Positions 43,210-50,995 of a stretch of DNA of 64,000 nucleotides are shown here, in pieces. The notes under the pieces were generated by a model. It saw nothing but the letters and a program-made list of their open reading frames with translations, was not told the origin of the DNA and did no database searches. Every line of letters starts with the position of its first letter. Positions within the stretch are counted from its first letter, which is position 1. The translations under genes were made by a program, and so were the position numbers. The stretch is from Flammeovirga aprica JL-4 (GTDB lineage: Bacteria; Bacteroidota; Bacteroidia; Cytophagales; Flammeovirgaceae), in contig NZ_JABANE010000033.1 in the NCBI RefSeq assembly GCF_012844305.1, positions 16,120-80,119 of the forward strand, written 5' to 3'.

Positions 43210-43505
43210 TATTTCTTATGCGTTTTAATTCCTAATTCGTTCAACAGAATACCAATTTCTTGGTCGATCTGTTCTTCAATGTTAAACTCTTTCAAATTAC
43301 TTTTCAGGTACAGCGTTCCGTCCTCCTCAAGTATGAAAAAACCTTTTCTGAAGTACTCTGGGTATCGGCTTGCATATTGTTTTAAACTGAATAATAGACT
43401 TCTCTGACGTTCTTCTTGTCTTTGAACTTCAGCTTTTGACAATGCTATTTGTGCTAGTACGTTTTCGAGTTTATTGTACAACTCGTTGGGGTTAGAGTTA
43501 GCCAT
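43209..43505 (-). CDS. Coiled-coil early protein
   Basis: 98 aa with an N-terminal coiled coil (NELYNKLENVLAQIALSKAEVQRQEERQRSLLFSLKQYA) and a short acidic tail. The start overlaps the MuB-like stop by 8 bp and the stop overlaps the antirepressor-like start, so it is tightly linked to the transposition genes. May be an accessory to MuB; no domain recognised. Confidence 0.5.
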   Translation of the reverse strand: MANSNPNELYNKLENVLAQIALSKAEVQRQEERQRSLLFSLKQYASRYPEYFRKGFFILEEDGTLYLKSNLKEFNIEEQIDQEIGILLNELGIKTHKK

Positions 43506-44379
43506 TGGTGTAAGTCATTTTTCTTTGTAATTTCTGTAGAGTACGGACAGCTAAACGGTAACCGCCTCTTGCTTTGGTGTAGATCTCCTTCCTTTTCTTT
43601 ACATCCTTCAACTCATAATGATCAGCCAATTGCTCAAAGTCTTTATAAGTCATATCCTGTAACTCCGTGTGCTCTAATGACAATCGGCTAAGGAGCTGAG
43701 GGAAGTTTCCACGTTCAGCCATTGCCATATCTTCAAGCCAGTCCGCATAACTTCTTCCTTTCTTATTGGCTCCAATAAGCACTATTCCGCAGATATGTTT
43801 CAGTTCATCTACAAAGAGTTTGATGGTAAGATAAACGTCAATTCTAAGGTTTTCTGATTCATCAATAATCAATAGAGAATCATCCAAAGACTTAAACCTT
43901 GCGATAATCTTATTCAGTACTTTTGAAACAGTTCCCTCTTCACCCACACCCAATAACCTAGCTACAGTTTTTACAAAATCTCTATTGGTCATATTACCAT
44001 GAGAAGTTAAAACAAAGGTGTTTTTGGGGTTCTCTTTCTGATACTGTTTTGCTGAGAATGTTTTCCCTCGCCCTGGTGCTCCAGTTAGAAGGTTGAAGTC
44101 TGCAAACATCTTAGCTTGTCTGAAACAATCAAACGCTTCGATAAGATTTGTACTACGAATAACAACTTCTCCTTTTAAGAAATGGCTAACCTTATTGAAT
44201 ATACTGTCTGATATTTCAGTTACACCTTTTGCATTGGGTACTTCATACTTTCCTTTCGCTATATAATTGACATAAGTCTTCACTTCGGATAGTTTTCCAA
44301 TTGTCTTTAACGGTACGCCTGTACTGGCTACATACTCATTGAGTTGTTGAGTAATCAATTGTTTTTCTTTTAAATCCAT
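43498..44379 (-). CDS. MuB-like AAA+ ATPase, transposition target-capture protein
   Basis: 293 aa. An N-terminal HTH-type region (QQLNEYVASTGVPLKTIGKLSEVKTYVNYIAKG) as in MuB, Walker A GAPGRGKT (100-107), Walker B LLIIDE (169-174), and sensor-like IVLIGANKKG. In Mu, MuB binds target DNA in an ATP-dependent filament, delivers it to MuA and gives target immunity. 23 bp downstream of the transposase. Confidence 0.92.
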   Translation of the reverse strand: MDLKEKQLITQQLNEYVASTGVPLKTIGKLSEVKTYVNYIAKGKYEVPNAKGVTEISDSIFNKVSHFLKGEVVIRSTNLIEAFDCFRQAKMFADFNLLTGAPGRGKTFSAKQYQKENPKNTFVLTSHGNMTNRDFVKTVARLLGVGEEGTVSKVLNKIIARFKSLDDSLLIIDESENLRIDVYLTIKLFVDELKHICGIVLIGANKKGRSYADWLEDMAMAERGNFPQLLSRLSLEHTELQDMTYKDFEQLADHYELKDVKKRKEIYTKARGGYRLAVRTLQKLQRKMTYTNG

Positions 44380-44402
44380 TTTAACTGTCGTTTAAATCAA
44401 TT

Positions 44403-46799
44403 TTAATCGTCTTCGGGTAAAGGAGGCTCATAGTCTAAACCTGCTTTGCCTTCGTTATTCTTTAATTTTTCGTGGTAGATTTTATCTAGTGCTTCTCCAA
44501 ATTTGATTTTCTGCTCTAGTTCTTCGTCATACTCATCCAGTTCCACAATATGAGTGGGCATATCAAATTCAATAGGGTCAGAAAAGACTTTTTCTTCAGA
44601 AGGTGGAGCATCTACATCTAAAAAAGTACTTTTTGTTTTGCCATCTCCCTTTTGCGACCCTGTTTCGCCCATTTGCTCAGGGAATTCTTCTTCGTAGCCA
44701 TTGGACATCCAATCCAATTGCCTAGTAAGCACTGCATTTTCCGCTTTGGCTTGCTCGTTTTTATCCAAGCCAAGCCAGTTGACTTCGGTGTCACCAAAAC
44801 GGTGATGTAGCTCTTCTTGTTTTTCTTGAATTGCATGACGTTGCTCTTTTCGAATTCCTAATCTCTGGTCTATCAATGCTCTGTCGCCTTCAGCCATATC
44901 ATAAACGGCACGTTTGAGAGCTACTTTAGTATGAGCAAAACTTATAAACTTCTCACTGTCTAAATCAAACAATGCAACCTTGTCCCGATCTAATGTATCA
45001 GGATCATACTTTACTTTAAACTTCTTACCTGTATGCTTCTGTAGGAAACCCATATCAGGGTTATTATCAGCACCCAGTACCTCGTAATAGAATTTCTGTT
45101 GACCAAACTGCAAGATGATCCCGTTTTTGCGATAACTGACTTCGTCAGCTTCTTTCCAGCTAGCTCTTTTGTTGCTTGTTATTCTGCTTTTCCATTCCCA
45201 AAAAAGATGCATTTGCTGAAGTTCTTGTAGGGTGGTTACTTCTTCTCTTTCTTTGCTTTCTTGGAAACGTTGAAGCGGTGATTTTCCATCTCGTTTTTGA
45301 GGGGTGGTATTCCACAACAAATTGTCTTGTTCATAAACCGCAATGACTTGTTCCAAGTTAGGGAGCTGTTTACCCAGCTTCTTTATTCTATCCAAGTTCA
45401 AACGTCCACGCTCAGAACGAGCTTTCACGTTTTGCCCTGTAAAGAAATGGTTTCGGCTCATGATGTAGCGTTGCTGTCTACCAAAGATGGATTCAATAAT
45501 TTTAGATTGAGCATTGTAAGGTTGCGCAGCAAAGGCAGTCATTACTTCTTTAGCTCCTTCAAACGCTAATTTGTTAGCTGAATCACCGTCATAGAGCATC
45601 TGATATGGAAGAACATTGTTAGCATTTTGAATTGCCATTTTAAATGCCTTCTGAATCAACCTTGAGTCTTCCCCGTTAGTGGAGAATGCCCAACCTAGTT
45701 TCATTTCAGAATGAACATCTACAATCTCATATACATCTAGTTTCGCAGTAGCTTTTCCTCTGTTGTCTTTGTAGAAGTAATTGACCTTAGTACCATCACC
45801 AACCCAAAGAAGGTTTCTAAGAGAAGGACGAGCTGTAATATTAGTATGTTCAAACTCTTTTTTCCATCTGTCCATGCCGTGGTGAATACCATACCAATAA
45901 GTTTTGATTTCAGGATCTTCCAAACGAGTTCCCACTGTTCTTAAACCAACTTCTTCTTTGCCATTTTTCTTTCTCCATGTATTGAATGCTTTGTGAACAT
46001 CCTGTACAGTAGGTTTTCTAGGATCTGACATTAGTTTTATCAGCATTTGGTCATCATCAATGTGTAACTTCCTGCCATTATTATTACCAAAGCTCTTTGG
46101 AATAACACTTTCTGCACCTTCCTTTTTATAAGCTCTGATTTTACGTAGCATGACGTTATCATTTTTTGATAATCTCACTTTAATGTCATGAATTTCTTGA
46201 TAATGAAGAGATGCTTTAAACACCATTGAACGAAAAACTTTCGGCTCCTTCAAGCTTTCCGATAAACGATACCTGAAGAGTGATTTTTCATCTTCAACAA
46301 GAAATAAAAGAAATTGACAAGTGGCTTTGTATTCTTTTTCACGGTTTCGAGGAATGGTTCCTTTTTTCTCTTTCACCAATTCACCCGTTTCATGATCAAT
46401 CTTGCTAGATTCTATTACATAACTTTCAAATATCTCACTGTCTCGTTTAGACAGGGATGGAAGCATTGAGAGGATCTTATGGATCATTGAGTCTTCTGAT
46501 CGTTCAAGAATTTTTGCCTCCTTCTTCCGTTTCTTCTGGTGAAGCATATCCCAAACTTCTTGTTCGTCTGGGGGATTGTATCGAGGTGGCACGCTAGAGA
46601 GCAAAATGAGATTTTTTCTATTATCATCAGGATCTTTTCTATTCACCCAATTCTTAGGATTAGATTTTTGTCGCGCTCTGATTGTGCCTACTTCAATAGT
46701 ATGTTTTTTAACATTCAATCCTTTTGTTAGAAAGTCCCAAGAAACCCAAACTTTATTATCTATTGGAAATGCTTCTCCTCGAAATTCCTCTAAAAGCAT
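44403..46799 (-). CDS. MuA-like DDE transposase
   Basis: 798 aa. The catalytic triad is readable: Asp335 (LWVGDGTK), Asp404 (MLYDGDS) and Glu436 (KIIESIFG), in the RNase H-like core, followed by the Mu-type beta-barrel (YRKNGIILQFGQQKFYYEV). The N-terminal part (SWDFLTKGLNVKKHTIEV) resembles the winged-helix end-binding domain. The acidic C-terminus is the region that contacts MuB in Mu. Performs integration and replicative transposition. First gene after the small RHH regulator. Confidence 0.95.
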   Translation of the reverse strand: MLLEEFRGEAFPIDNKVWVSWDFLTKGLNVKKHTIEVGTIRARQKSNPKNWVNRKDPDDNRKNLILLSSVPPRYNPPDEQEVWDMLHQKKRKKEAKILERSEDSMIHKILSMLPSLSKRDSEIFESYVIESSKIDHETGELVKEKKGTIPRNREKEYKATCQFLLFLVEDEKSLFRYRLSESLKEPKVFRSMVFKASLHYQEIHDIKVRLSKNDNVMLRKIRAYKKEGAESVIPKSFGNNNGRKLHIDDDQMLIKLMSDPRKPTVQDVHKAFNTWRKKNGKEEVGLRTVGTRLEDPEIKTYWYGIHHGMDRWKKEFEHTNITARPSLRNLLWVGDGTKVNYFYKDNRGKATAKLDVYEIVDVHSEMKLGWAFSTNGEDSRLIQKAFKMAIQNANNVLPYQMLYDGDSANKLAFEGAKEVMTAFAAQPYNAQSKIIESIFGRQQRYIMSRNHFFTGQNVKARSERGRLNLDRIKKLGKQLPNLEQVIAVYEQDNLLWNTTPQKRDGKSPLQRFQESKEREEVTTLQELQQMHLFWEWKSRITSNKRASWKEADEVSYRKNGIILQFGQQKFYYEVLGADNNPDMGFLQKHTGKKFKVKYDPDTLDRDKVALFDLDSEKFISFAHTKVALKRAVYDMAEGDRALIDQRLGIRKEQRHAIQEKQEELHHRFGDTEVNWLGLDKNEQAKAENAVLTRQLDWMSNGYEEEFPEQMGETGSQKGDGKTKSTFLDVDAPPSEEKVFSDPIEFDMPTHIVELDEYDEELEQKIKFGEALDKIYHEKLKNNEGKAGLDYEPPLPEDD

Positions 46800-46805
46800 T
46801 AGAAT

Positions 46806-47003
46806 TTATGATGCTGTTGCTTCTAAAATCCTTTTTGATTGCTCTAATTCCTCCTTTAAAGTGGTAGGGGTATCTTTTTCCACTAAGATTTTGATGTACT
46901 GAGTGATCGATAATTCTCTACAACCTGCCTTAGCTTTCAATAGTTCTTTGAAGGTTGGAGATACTCTCAAATGAACAGTAGCATTCTTTTTTCTTTCTGC
47001 CAT
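46806..47003 (-). CDS. Ribbon-helix-helix regulator upstream of transposase
   Basis: 65 aa. NATVHLRVSPTFKELLKAKAGCRELSITQYIKILVEKD fits an RHH (Arc/CopG) fold: one beta strand that reads DNA followed by two helices. 6 bp before the transposase and divergent from the repressor, so it occupies the position of Mu Ner, but has a different fold. Probably tunes early transcription. Confidence 0.72.
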   Translation of the reverse strand: MAERKKNATVHLRVSPTFKELLKAKAGCRELSITQYIKILVEKDTPTTLKEELEQSKRILEATAS

Positions 47004-47124
47004 TTTACTATCTTTGTTTATGTGATTAAAAATTAATTACATTATCAACATAACAAATATGTAGATAAATATCTCATTAATCAAAAATAGCATTAGATAT
47101 TTATCTCGATAAACTTCTAACAAA
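47004..47124. promoter_or_regulatory. Repressor/early operator region
   Basis: 121-bp gap between divergent genes. Two near-palindromic 12-mers, AGATAAATATCT (47063-47074) and AGATATTTATCT (47095-47106), are inverted copies of each other with centres 32 bp apart, i.e. about three helical turns. This suits two repressor dimers binding on one DNA face and blocking both promoters. Confidence 0.7.
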
Positions 47125-47799
47125 TTGATAATCAGTAGAATTAAAAAATTTTTAGATGAGAATAATATCTCAATAAGTGCTTTTGAGAAGACTATAGGAA
47201 CGGCAAACGGAACAATAAGAAACGCTCTAAAGAATAAAACTGAAATAAGCAGTAAGTATTTGTCTTTGATTAGTGTACATTATCCAGAGTTAGATTTTAA
47301 TTGGTTAGTAACAGGAGAAGGAAAAATGATACGTGACTCAAAGAAACCAGTAATGACAATGGAGTTAGAAGCTCCTGTTTATAAATATAAACCTGATTCT
47401 CTAGCTACTATACCGCTAGTAAGTACTGAAGCAATTGCAGGTTTTGGCAATCTTAAGTTCTCTATAAATGAAAAAGATGTATTAAAGAATTATTCAATTC
47501 CTGAGTTTGCAGGAGTAAGTTTTTTAATAAGGGTCAAAGGAGATAGTATGCACCCTAAATATACAAGTGGTGATATTGTTGGTGGTAAAAAAATAGAAAA
47601 CAGCAACTTCATTCAATGGGGGAAACCTTATATAATTGCTACACAAGAGCAGGGCATCTTGATCAAGTACTTATATCCATCTGATCAAGAAGACTCTTTA
47701 AAGGCTGTTTCTGAAAATGAGAAATACCCAGCTTTTGATATACCAAAGTCTGAAATCACAGGGCTTGCAATTATTAGAGGAGTTATTCGATTTGAATAA
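47125..47799 (+). CDS. S24-family phage repressor (LexA/CI-like)
   Basis: 224 aa with a TTG start at 47125. An N-terminal helix-turn-helix (KKFLDENNISISAFEKTIGTANGTIRNALKNK) is joined to an S24 peptidase domain: cleavage site Ala105-Gly106 (EAIAGFG), catalytic Ser141 (GDSM) and Lys181 (GILIKYLYP). All self-cleavage residues are present, so RecA-stimulated cleavage and SOS induction are expected; Mu's own repressor is not of this type. Represses the divergent transposition operon. Confidence 0.9.
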   Translation: MIISRIKKFLDENNISISAFEKTIGTANGTIRNALKNKTEISSKYLSLISVHYPELDFNWLVTGEGKMIRDSKKPVMTMELEAPVYKYKPDSLATIPLVSTEAIAGFGNLKFSINEKDVLKNYSIPEFAGVSFLIRVKGDSMHPKYTSGDIVGGKKIENSNFIQWGKPYIIATQEQGILIKYLYPSDQEDSLKAVSENEKYPAFDIPKSEITGLAIIRGVIRFE

Positions 47800-47800
47800 A

Positions 47801-47848
47801 TTGTGAGGCTATCAGTGTATAGTTTTGTGAGGCTATTTGTGAGGCTAA
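47801..47848. repeat. Three 12-bp direct repeats after the repressor gene
   Basis: TTGTGAGGCTAT at 47801 and 47825 and TTGTGAGGCTAA at 47837. Start spacings are 24 and 12 bp, close to whole helical turns, as for cooperative protein binding on one face. Between repressor and cargo gene, inside the left end. No coding role. Confidence 0.75.
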
Positions 47849-48050
47849 TGCCTTACTTTTCGCATTTCTACCCCAAAAACACAAAAAAGTACAAAAGGTA
47901 GTATTAAGGGTGTCAATTAAAGAACCGAAAATAGCAAAGGCTGTTTAGAGGGTATAAAATAGAATTAAAAAATGTCAAACGACTTCCCTTAAACTAGGAT
48001 TAAAACCTGTTTAAGGGCAATTTAAACTCAAATCAAACTATAATTAAAAA
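47849..48050. promoter_or_regulatory. Upstream region of the T9SS cargo gene
   Basis: No ORF of note. Holds the inverted repeat CCCTTAAAC (47986-47994) / GTTTAAGGG (48009-48017), a 9-bp perfect stem with a 14-nt loop, about 33 bp upstream of the cargo start; possible operator or leader hairpin. Confidence 0.45.
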
Positions 48051-48659
48051 ATGAAACTAATTACACTCGGAGTTATGCTTTTTGCTTTCTCCCTCTCTGT
48101 CAATGCTCAAGACCGAATACAATTCACATCCTCAGTTAGCTCTAATAACACCAATGATACTGAAATTACTTACGATAATGACAACAGAGTAACAAGAATC
48201 ATTTATAATCAGAATGGTTCTGAATTATATCGTGTTAATTATACCTACAATGGTGATCAAATAACAAGATCATATGTCTATAAAAGCACACCTTCATCTA
48301 ACACCACTCAAACTCTTACAGGAATCCTAGACGATGGATCATTGATATACAAGCTTTTAGACCGCATAGAAGCACTCGAACAAAAAGTAGAAAGTTTAAG
48401 TGACAACAACGGAGGAATTACTTCCACCACTTCTAATACTCATAAAATCGCTCTATTTCCAAACCCTACAGCCTCAACGTTTACAATACCAAATGGTTTC
48501 CGCTTTATTTCTATGAACAACCAAGAAGGGCAAAAAGTAGAAGTATACAGCCTTTCAAGTTACAAAAAAGACATTTCTGGGCTTTCATCAGGTGTTTATA
48601 TTGTTTTATTGGAAGATGCTGAAGGGAAGGTATACAGTGAGAAGGTTTTAAAGAAGTAA
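48051..48659 (+). CDS. Prophage-borne secreted protein with T9SS sorting domain
   Basis: 202 aa: a signal peptide (MKLITLGVMLFAFSLSVNAQ), a small domain with YD/RHS-like repeats (TEITYDNDNRVTRIIYNQNG...YRVNYTYNGDQITRSYVY), a coiled coil (about 108-122, LLDRIEALEQKVESL) and a T9SS type A sorting domain (IALFPNPTASTFTIPNG...SGVYIVLLEDAEG). It lies between repressor and left end, inside the target-site duplication, so it is phage-encoded. Expressed from its own direction, like lysogenic-conversion genes. Predicted to be exported to the cell surface through the host T9SS; it may alter phage receptors or host surface behaviour. Confidence 0.82.
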   Translation: MKLITLGVMLFAFSLSVNAQDRIQFTSSVSSNNTNDTEITYDNDNRVTRIIYNQNGSELYRVNYTYNGDQITRSYVYKSTPSSNTTQTLTGILDDGSLIYKLLDRIEALEQKVESLSDNNGGITSTTSNTHKIALFPNPTASTFTIPNGFRFISMNNQEGQKVEVYSLSSYKKDISGLSSGVYIVLLEDAEGKVYSEKVLKK

Positions 48660-48927
48660 ATCCAAAAAGGAATATTTTCCGATCATTACTCTCTTTTTAT
48701 CCTGACATTCGGAAACGTATTGGAAGTTTTTGGAAGTGACAAGCTTCAAAACACCAAAAAACAGGAAGTAGTCTGGAAGTGTTTGGAAATCGGAAAGTAC
48801 GTTTTGTATTTCAGCTCAAAATATCAAAAAGGGAAGAATCGGGTTTTATGATATCAAAAATGCCAATTTTTCCCTCTTTTTATTTTGCTCCTTTATTTCT
48901 CTCTTTACTTTTTGTCCTGCCCCCCTT
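48660..48927. other. Prophage left end, candidate transposase-binding sites
   Basis: No gene. Two pairs of direct repeats: TTGGAAGTTTTTGGAAGTGAC (48720-48740) is matched by CTGGAAGTGTTTGGAAATC (from 48773), and ATATCAAAAAGG (from 48821) by ATATCAAAAATG (from 48851). Pyrimidine-rich terminal 60 bp. These are candidates for the L-end sites bound by the transposase. Confidence 0.5.
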
Positions 48928-49429
48928 AATCGGTAGAAAAGATCTCCAACTTATCCAAATAAGGAGATGTCACTCCTTCTACTGGACTCATCGTTATCGT
49001 ATTATTCGCTCCCTCATTTAAATCAATCTCAAATGAATATACGTTTGACGGTCCTTCGTAACAAAAACCTGTTAACTCAAAATCACTTAATACAGTCTTC
49101 GTTCCTCCATTCACAACAAGTTCTAACTTACTTTCTTTAGAAGCAAAATAAGTCAGCTTCATCGTGTACTTTCCGGTTGATGGAGCATCAATTGAATTAA
49201 AAGCCAATACTCTGTCACCATCACCAGCAGTGGTACCTCTCATAAAAACCAAACCTGATCCTGACTTATTCGCACATCCTCCTCCTGATGCATTTACTCC
49301 TGCGTTTGTTAGATCGGCATCTTCAGCCTCCATAGTATAGACTTGGCCAAAACCTACGCTGACACCAATGATCAGCATAAGAAAGGTCATACAAGCCACC
49401 TTGTAAAAATCATTGATCATAATTAACAT
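48926..49429 (-). pseudogene. 5' part of the giant T9SS gene, cut by the prophage
   Basis: Encodes 167 residues: a signal peptide (start at 49429 or at MINDFYKVACMTF) and one carbohydrate-binding-like module (YTMEAEDADLTNAGV...GGCANKSGSG...GKYTMKLTYFAS...GFCYEGPSN...SPYLDKLEIFSTD). The stop TAA uses prophage bases. Joined to the frame at 12683 it gives LEIFSTDSNVPVSSV, matching the module-to-Big_2 linkers elsewhere in the protein. On its own it could still yield an exported CBM-like fragment without a sorting domain, so released rather than surface-bound. Confidence 0.88.
48928..48932. repeat. Target-site duplication, left junction
   Basis: AATCG, identical to 12680-12684. The next base on either side differs, so the shared sequence is exactly 5 bp, the same length as Mu makes; a 4-bp duplication (ATCG) with an extra terminal A (plus strand) belonging to the phage cannot be excluded. 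Confidence 0.88.
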
Positions 49430-49975
49430 TCCATTTTTTATAAGTAATAATTCATTTACGGTTATGTGTAAATGTTCGTGAAGCTAAGTAACGATCTAAG
49501 GGTTAATATTGGTGGGGGTATTTCGGGCATTCAATGCTCCAAAATATTCATTTTACAGTTTTTGAATGAATTTTATAAAAATAAAGAGTGAAGGCTGAAA
49601 AGTGGGATGTGCTGTCAATTGTCATCAATAATAATGTCACTTTCAATACGACATATGATGGACTCTTTTACACTGAACGTAACCTTTGTGAACACCTATA
49701 CTATTAAAAAAAAACTAGTATCAGGTACTCTAATGCTAGTTTTTTGTCGGTTCTAAATTCAGATTCTCTATAAAATCATAAGATTTCAGAAACAAATAAA
49801 GTGGGGATTTTTATTTTGTGAAGGGTATAAATTAGTCATCTGATGATACAAATTGGTCAAAAGTTCTTACCTAATTTTCACACAGATGTGGGCTTGTAAT
49901 ACAATACTTTATTTATTCAATAAATTGTGTTTTGATTGAAGTCATTCATGTAAACCTTTTCATCTTCCAACTGAT
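49430..49975. other. Gene-free region upstream of the split gene
   Basis: About 545 bp without a credible ORF. Contains a terminator-like hairpin AAAAAACTAG (49709-49718) / CTAGTTTTTT (49736-49745) and an AAAGAGTGAAGGCTGAAAAGTG stretch near 49,580 that resembles one arm of the palindromic repeats. Presumably holds the promoter of the split gene and the end of the gene at 49976. Confidence 0.5.
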
Positions 49976-50698
49976 TTACTTGATATTGATACCTTTATTA
50001 TAATCCAAACGTTTAATATATTTTCCAGAATGTTTGTAATAAATATTCTCTGTATAAGGAATCTCCATTCCATTATAATTCACATGGGGCCAATTATTTT
50101 CCTCTATTACTTCCCAATTACCTAATCGATCACCTTTTACAATTAAACCATCAGGGCCACTACAATTACCATTTAGATATAACATAACATTTAAACAACA
50201 TCTTTCATTTTTATACTTTTGGTAAATCTCATCTATAAAATGTATTAAAAATCTATCTTCTTTTTGATCGAAATAATCACATGTAACCTCTCCAGAAGTA
50301 TAGAAGATATCATCGACTTCACCAGTTTCAAAATAAGTAATAAGAGTTTTAGTATATTTTTCCAATTCAGTTTTAGCTTCTGAAATTAAATTAAAATAGC
50401 TCTCAATAATTTTAGTTGCGAAAAATTCAGTGAAATAATATTCGAAAGGAAGATAAACTATATTTTCTCTTCCATTTAATAACCAATCAAAACTTTTATA
50501 AAAACAATCTTTCTCAAGAATCCCAATTTTGGAATAATACATCTTCAACTCTTCTGGAAAAGAGATATGATATAAATTTTCCACTTTGGCAAATAAGGCT
50601 ATTGGTATATAGATTATTTTTTTTGGATCCAATTTTCCTTCTCTGATCATTTGTTGTTGAGTAATAAAAACTTCATCTATACGATCTTGATAATTCAT
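49976..50698 (-). CDS. SUKH/SMI1-like protein, possible immunity protein
   Basis: 240 aa. VENLYHISFPEELKMYYSKIGILEKD resembles the N-terminal helix of SMI1/KNR4 (SUKH) domains (lP.dl...y...nG), followed by FDWLLNG and an acidic domain with a late GNWEVIEENNWPHVNYNG segment. SUKH proteins are established immunity proteins of bacterial toxin systems. It lies 81 bp downstream of a gene remnant whose C-terminus looks like a toxin tip. The match is weak; could be an unrelated family. Confidence 0.45.
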   Translation of the reverse strand: MNYQDRIDEVFITQQQMIREGKLDPKKIIYIPIALFAKVENLYHISFPEELKMYYSKIGILEKDCFYKSFDWLLNGRENIVYLPFEYYFTEFFATKIIESYFNLISEAKTELEKYTKTLITYFETGEVDDIFYTSGEVTCDYFDQKEDRFLIHFIDEIYQKYKNERCCLNVMLYLNGNCSGPDGLIVKGDRLGNWEVIEENNWPHVNYNGMEIPYTENIYYKHSGKYIKRLDYNKGINIK

Positions 50699-50779
50699 AT
50701 TTTATAATTCTATTTTGAGATTATATAAAACAATTGTAATACCTGTAGTCTCGGTAGTACAAAACGAAATATTGAAGTA

Positions 50780-50995
50780 TTATTTCCCCTGCCACTCTAT
50801 CTCCTCTTCGAAAAGCACCTCATTTGGATCTATTCCGTTGTTTTTCTTCTTAAACAATTCAACTTCTTTTTGCTTTGCACTCCTCCACCAATACTTATTA
50901 AAGCATGAAAGGTTCTCTTATAAAAGCATCTATTTTTGCAACAAGTTTAAGAGCATCATTATTTACATACTCACCCATCCTCCTCGATTGATTTC
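50780..50995 (-). pseudogene. Frameshifted gene remnant, toxin C-terminus-like
   Basis: Not an intact ORF. One frame gives LRNQSRRMGEYVNNDALK...IDAFIREPFM; a shift near 50,885 continues as FNKYWWRSAKQKEVELF...NGIDPNEVLFEEEIEW to a TAA at 50780. The joined sequence is protein-like, basic then acidic, as in the tips of polymorphic toxins or Rhs-type proteins. Between the decayed TlpA-like gene and the SUKH-like gene. The reading is mine and no family is recognised. Confidence 0.4.

Larger units (their letters stand above)
12685..48927 (-). mobile_element. Complete Mu-like transposable prophage, about 36.2 kb
   Basis: Bounded by a 5-bp direct repeat (AATCG) and inserted in a host gene, as expected for replicative transposition by a DDE transposase. 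Carries MuA-like transposase, MuB-like ATPase, Gam, a gp16-like protein, repressor, terminase, gp29-like portal, MuF, gpG-like, protease, capsid, contractile tail and fibres. The left end is at 48927 (repressor side) and the right end at 12685 (fibre side). Terminal bases read inward are AAGGGGGGCAGG (or TAAGGGG... if the duplication is 4 bp) at the left and TATAAACGGCAAATC at the right. Both share GGCA about 7-11 bp in; neither shows the classical TG. All structural modules look intact, so the prophage may be inducible. Confidence 0.92.
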
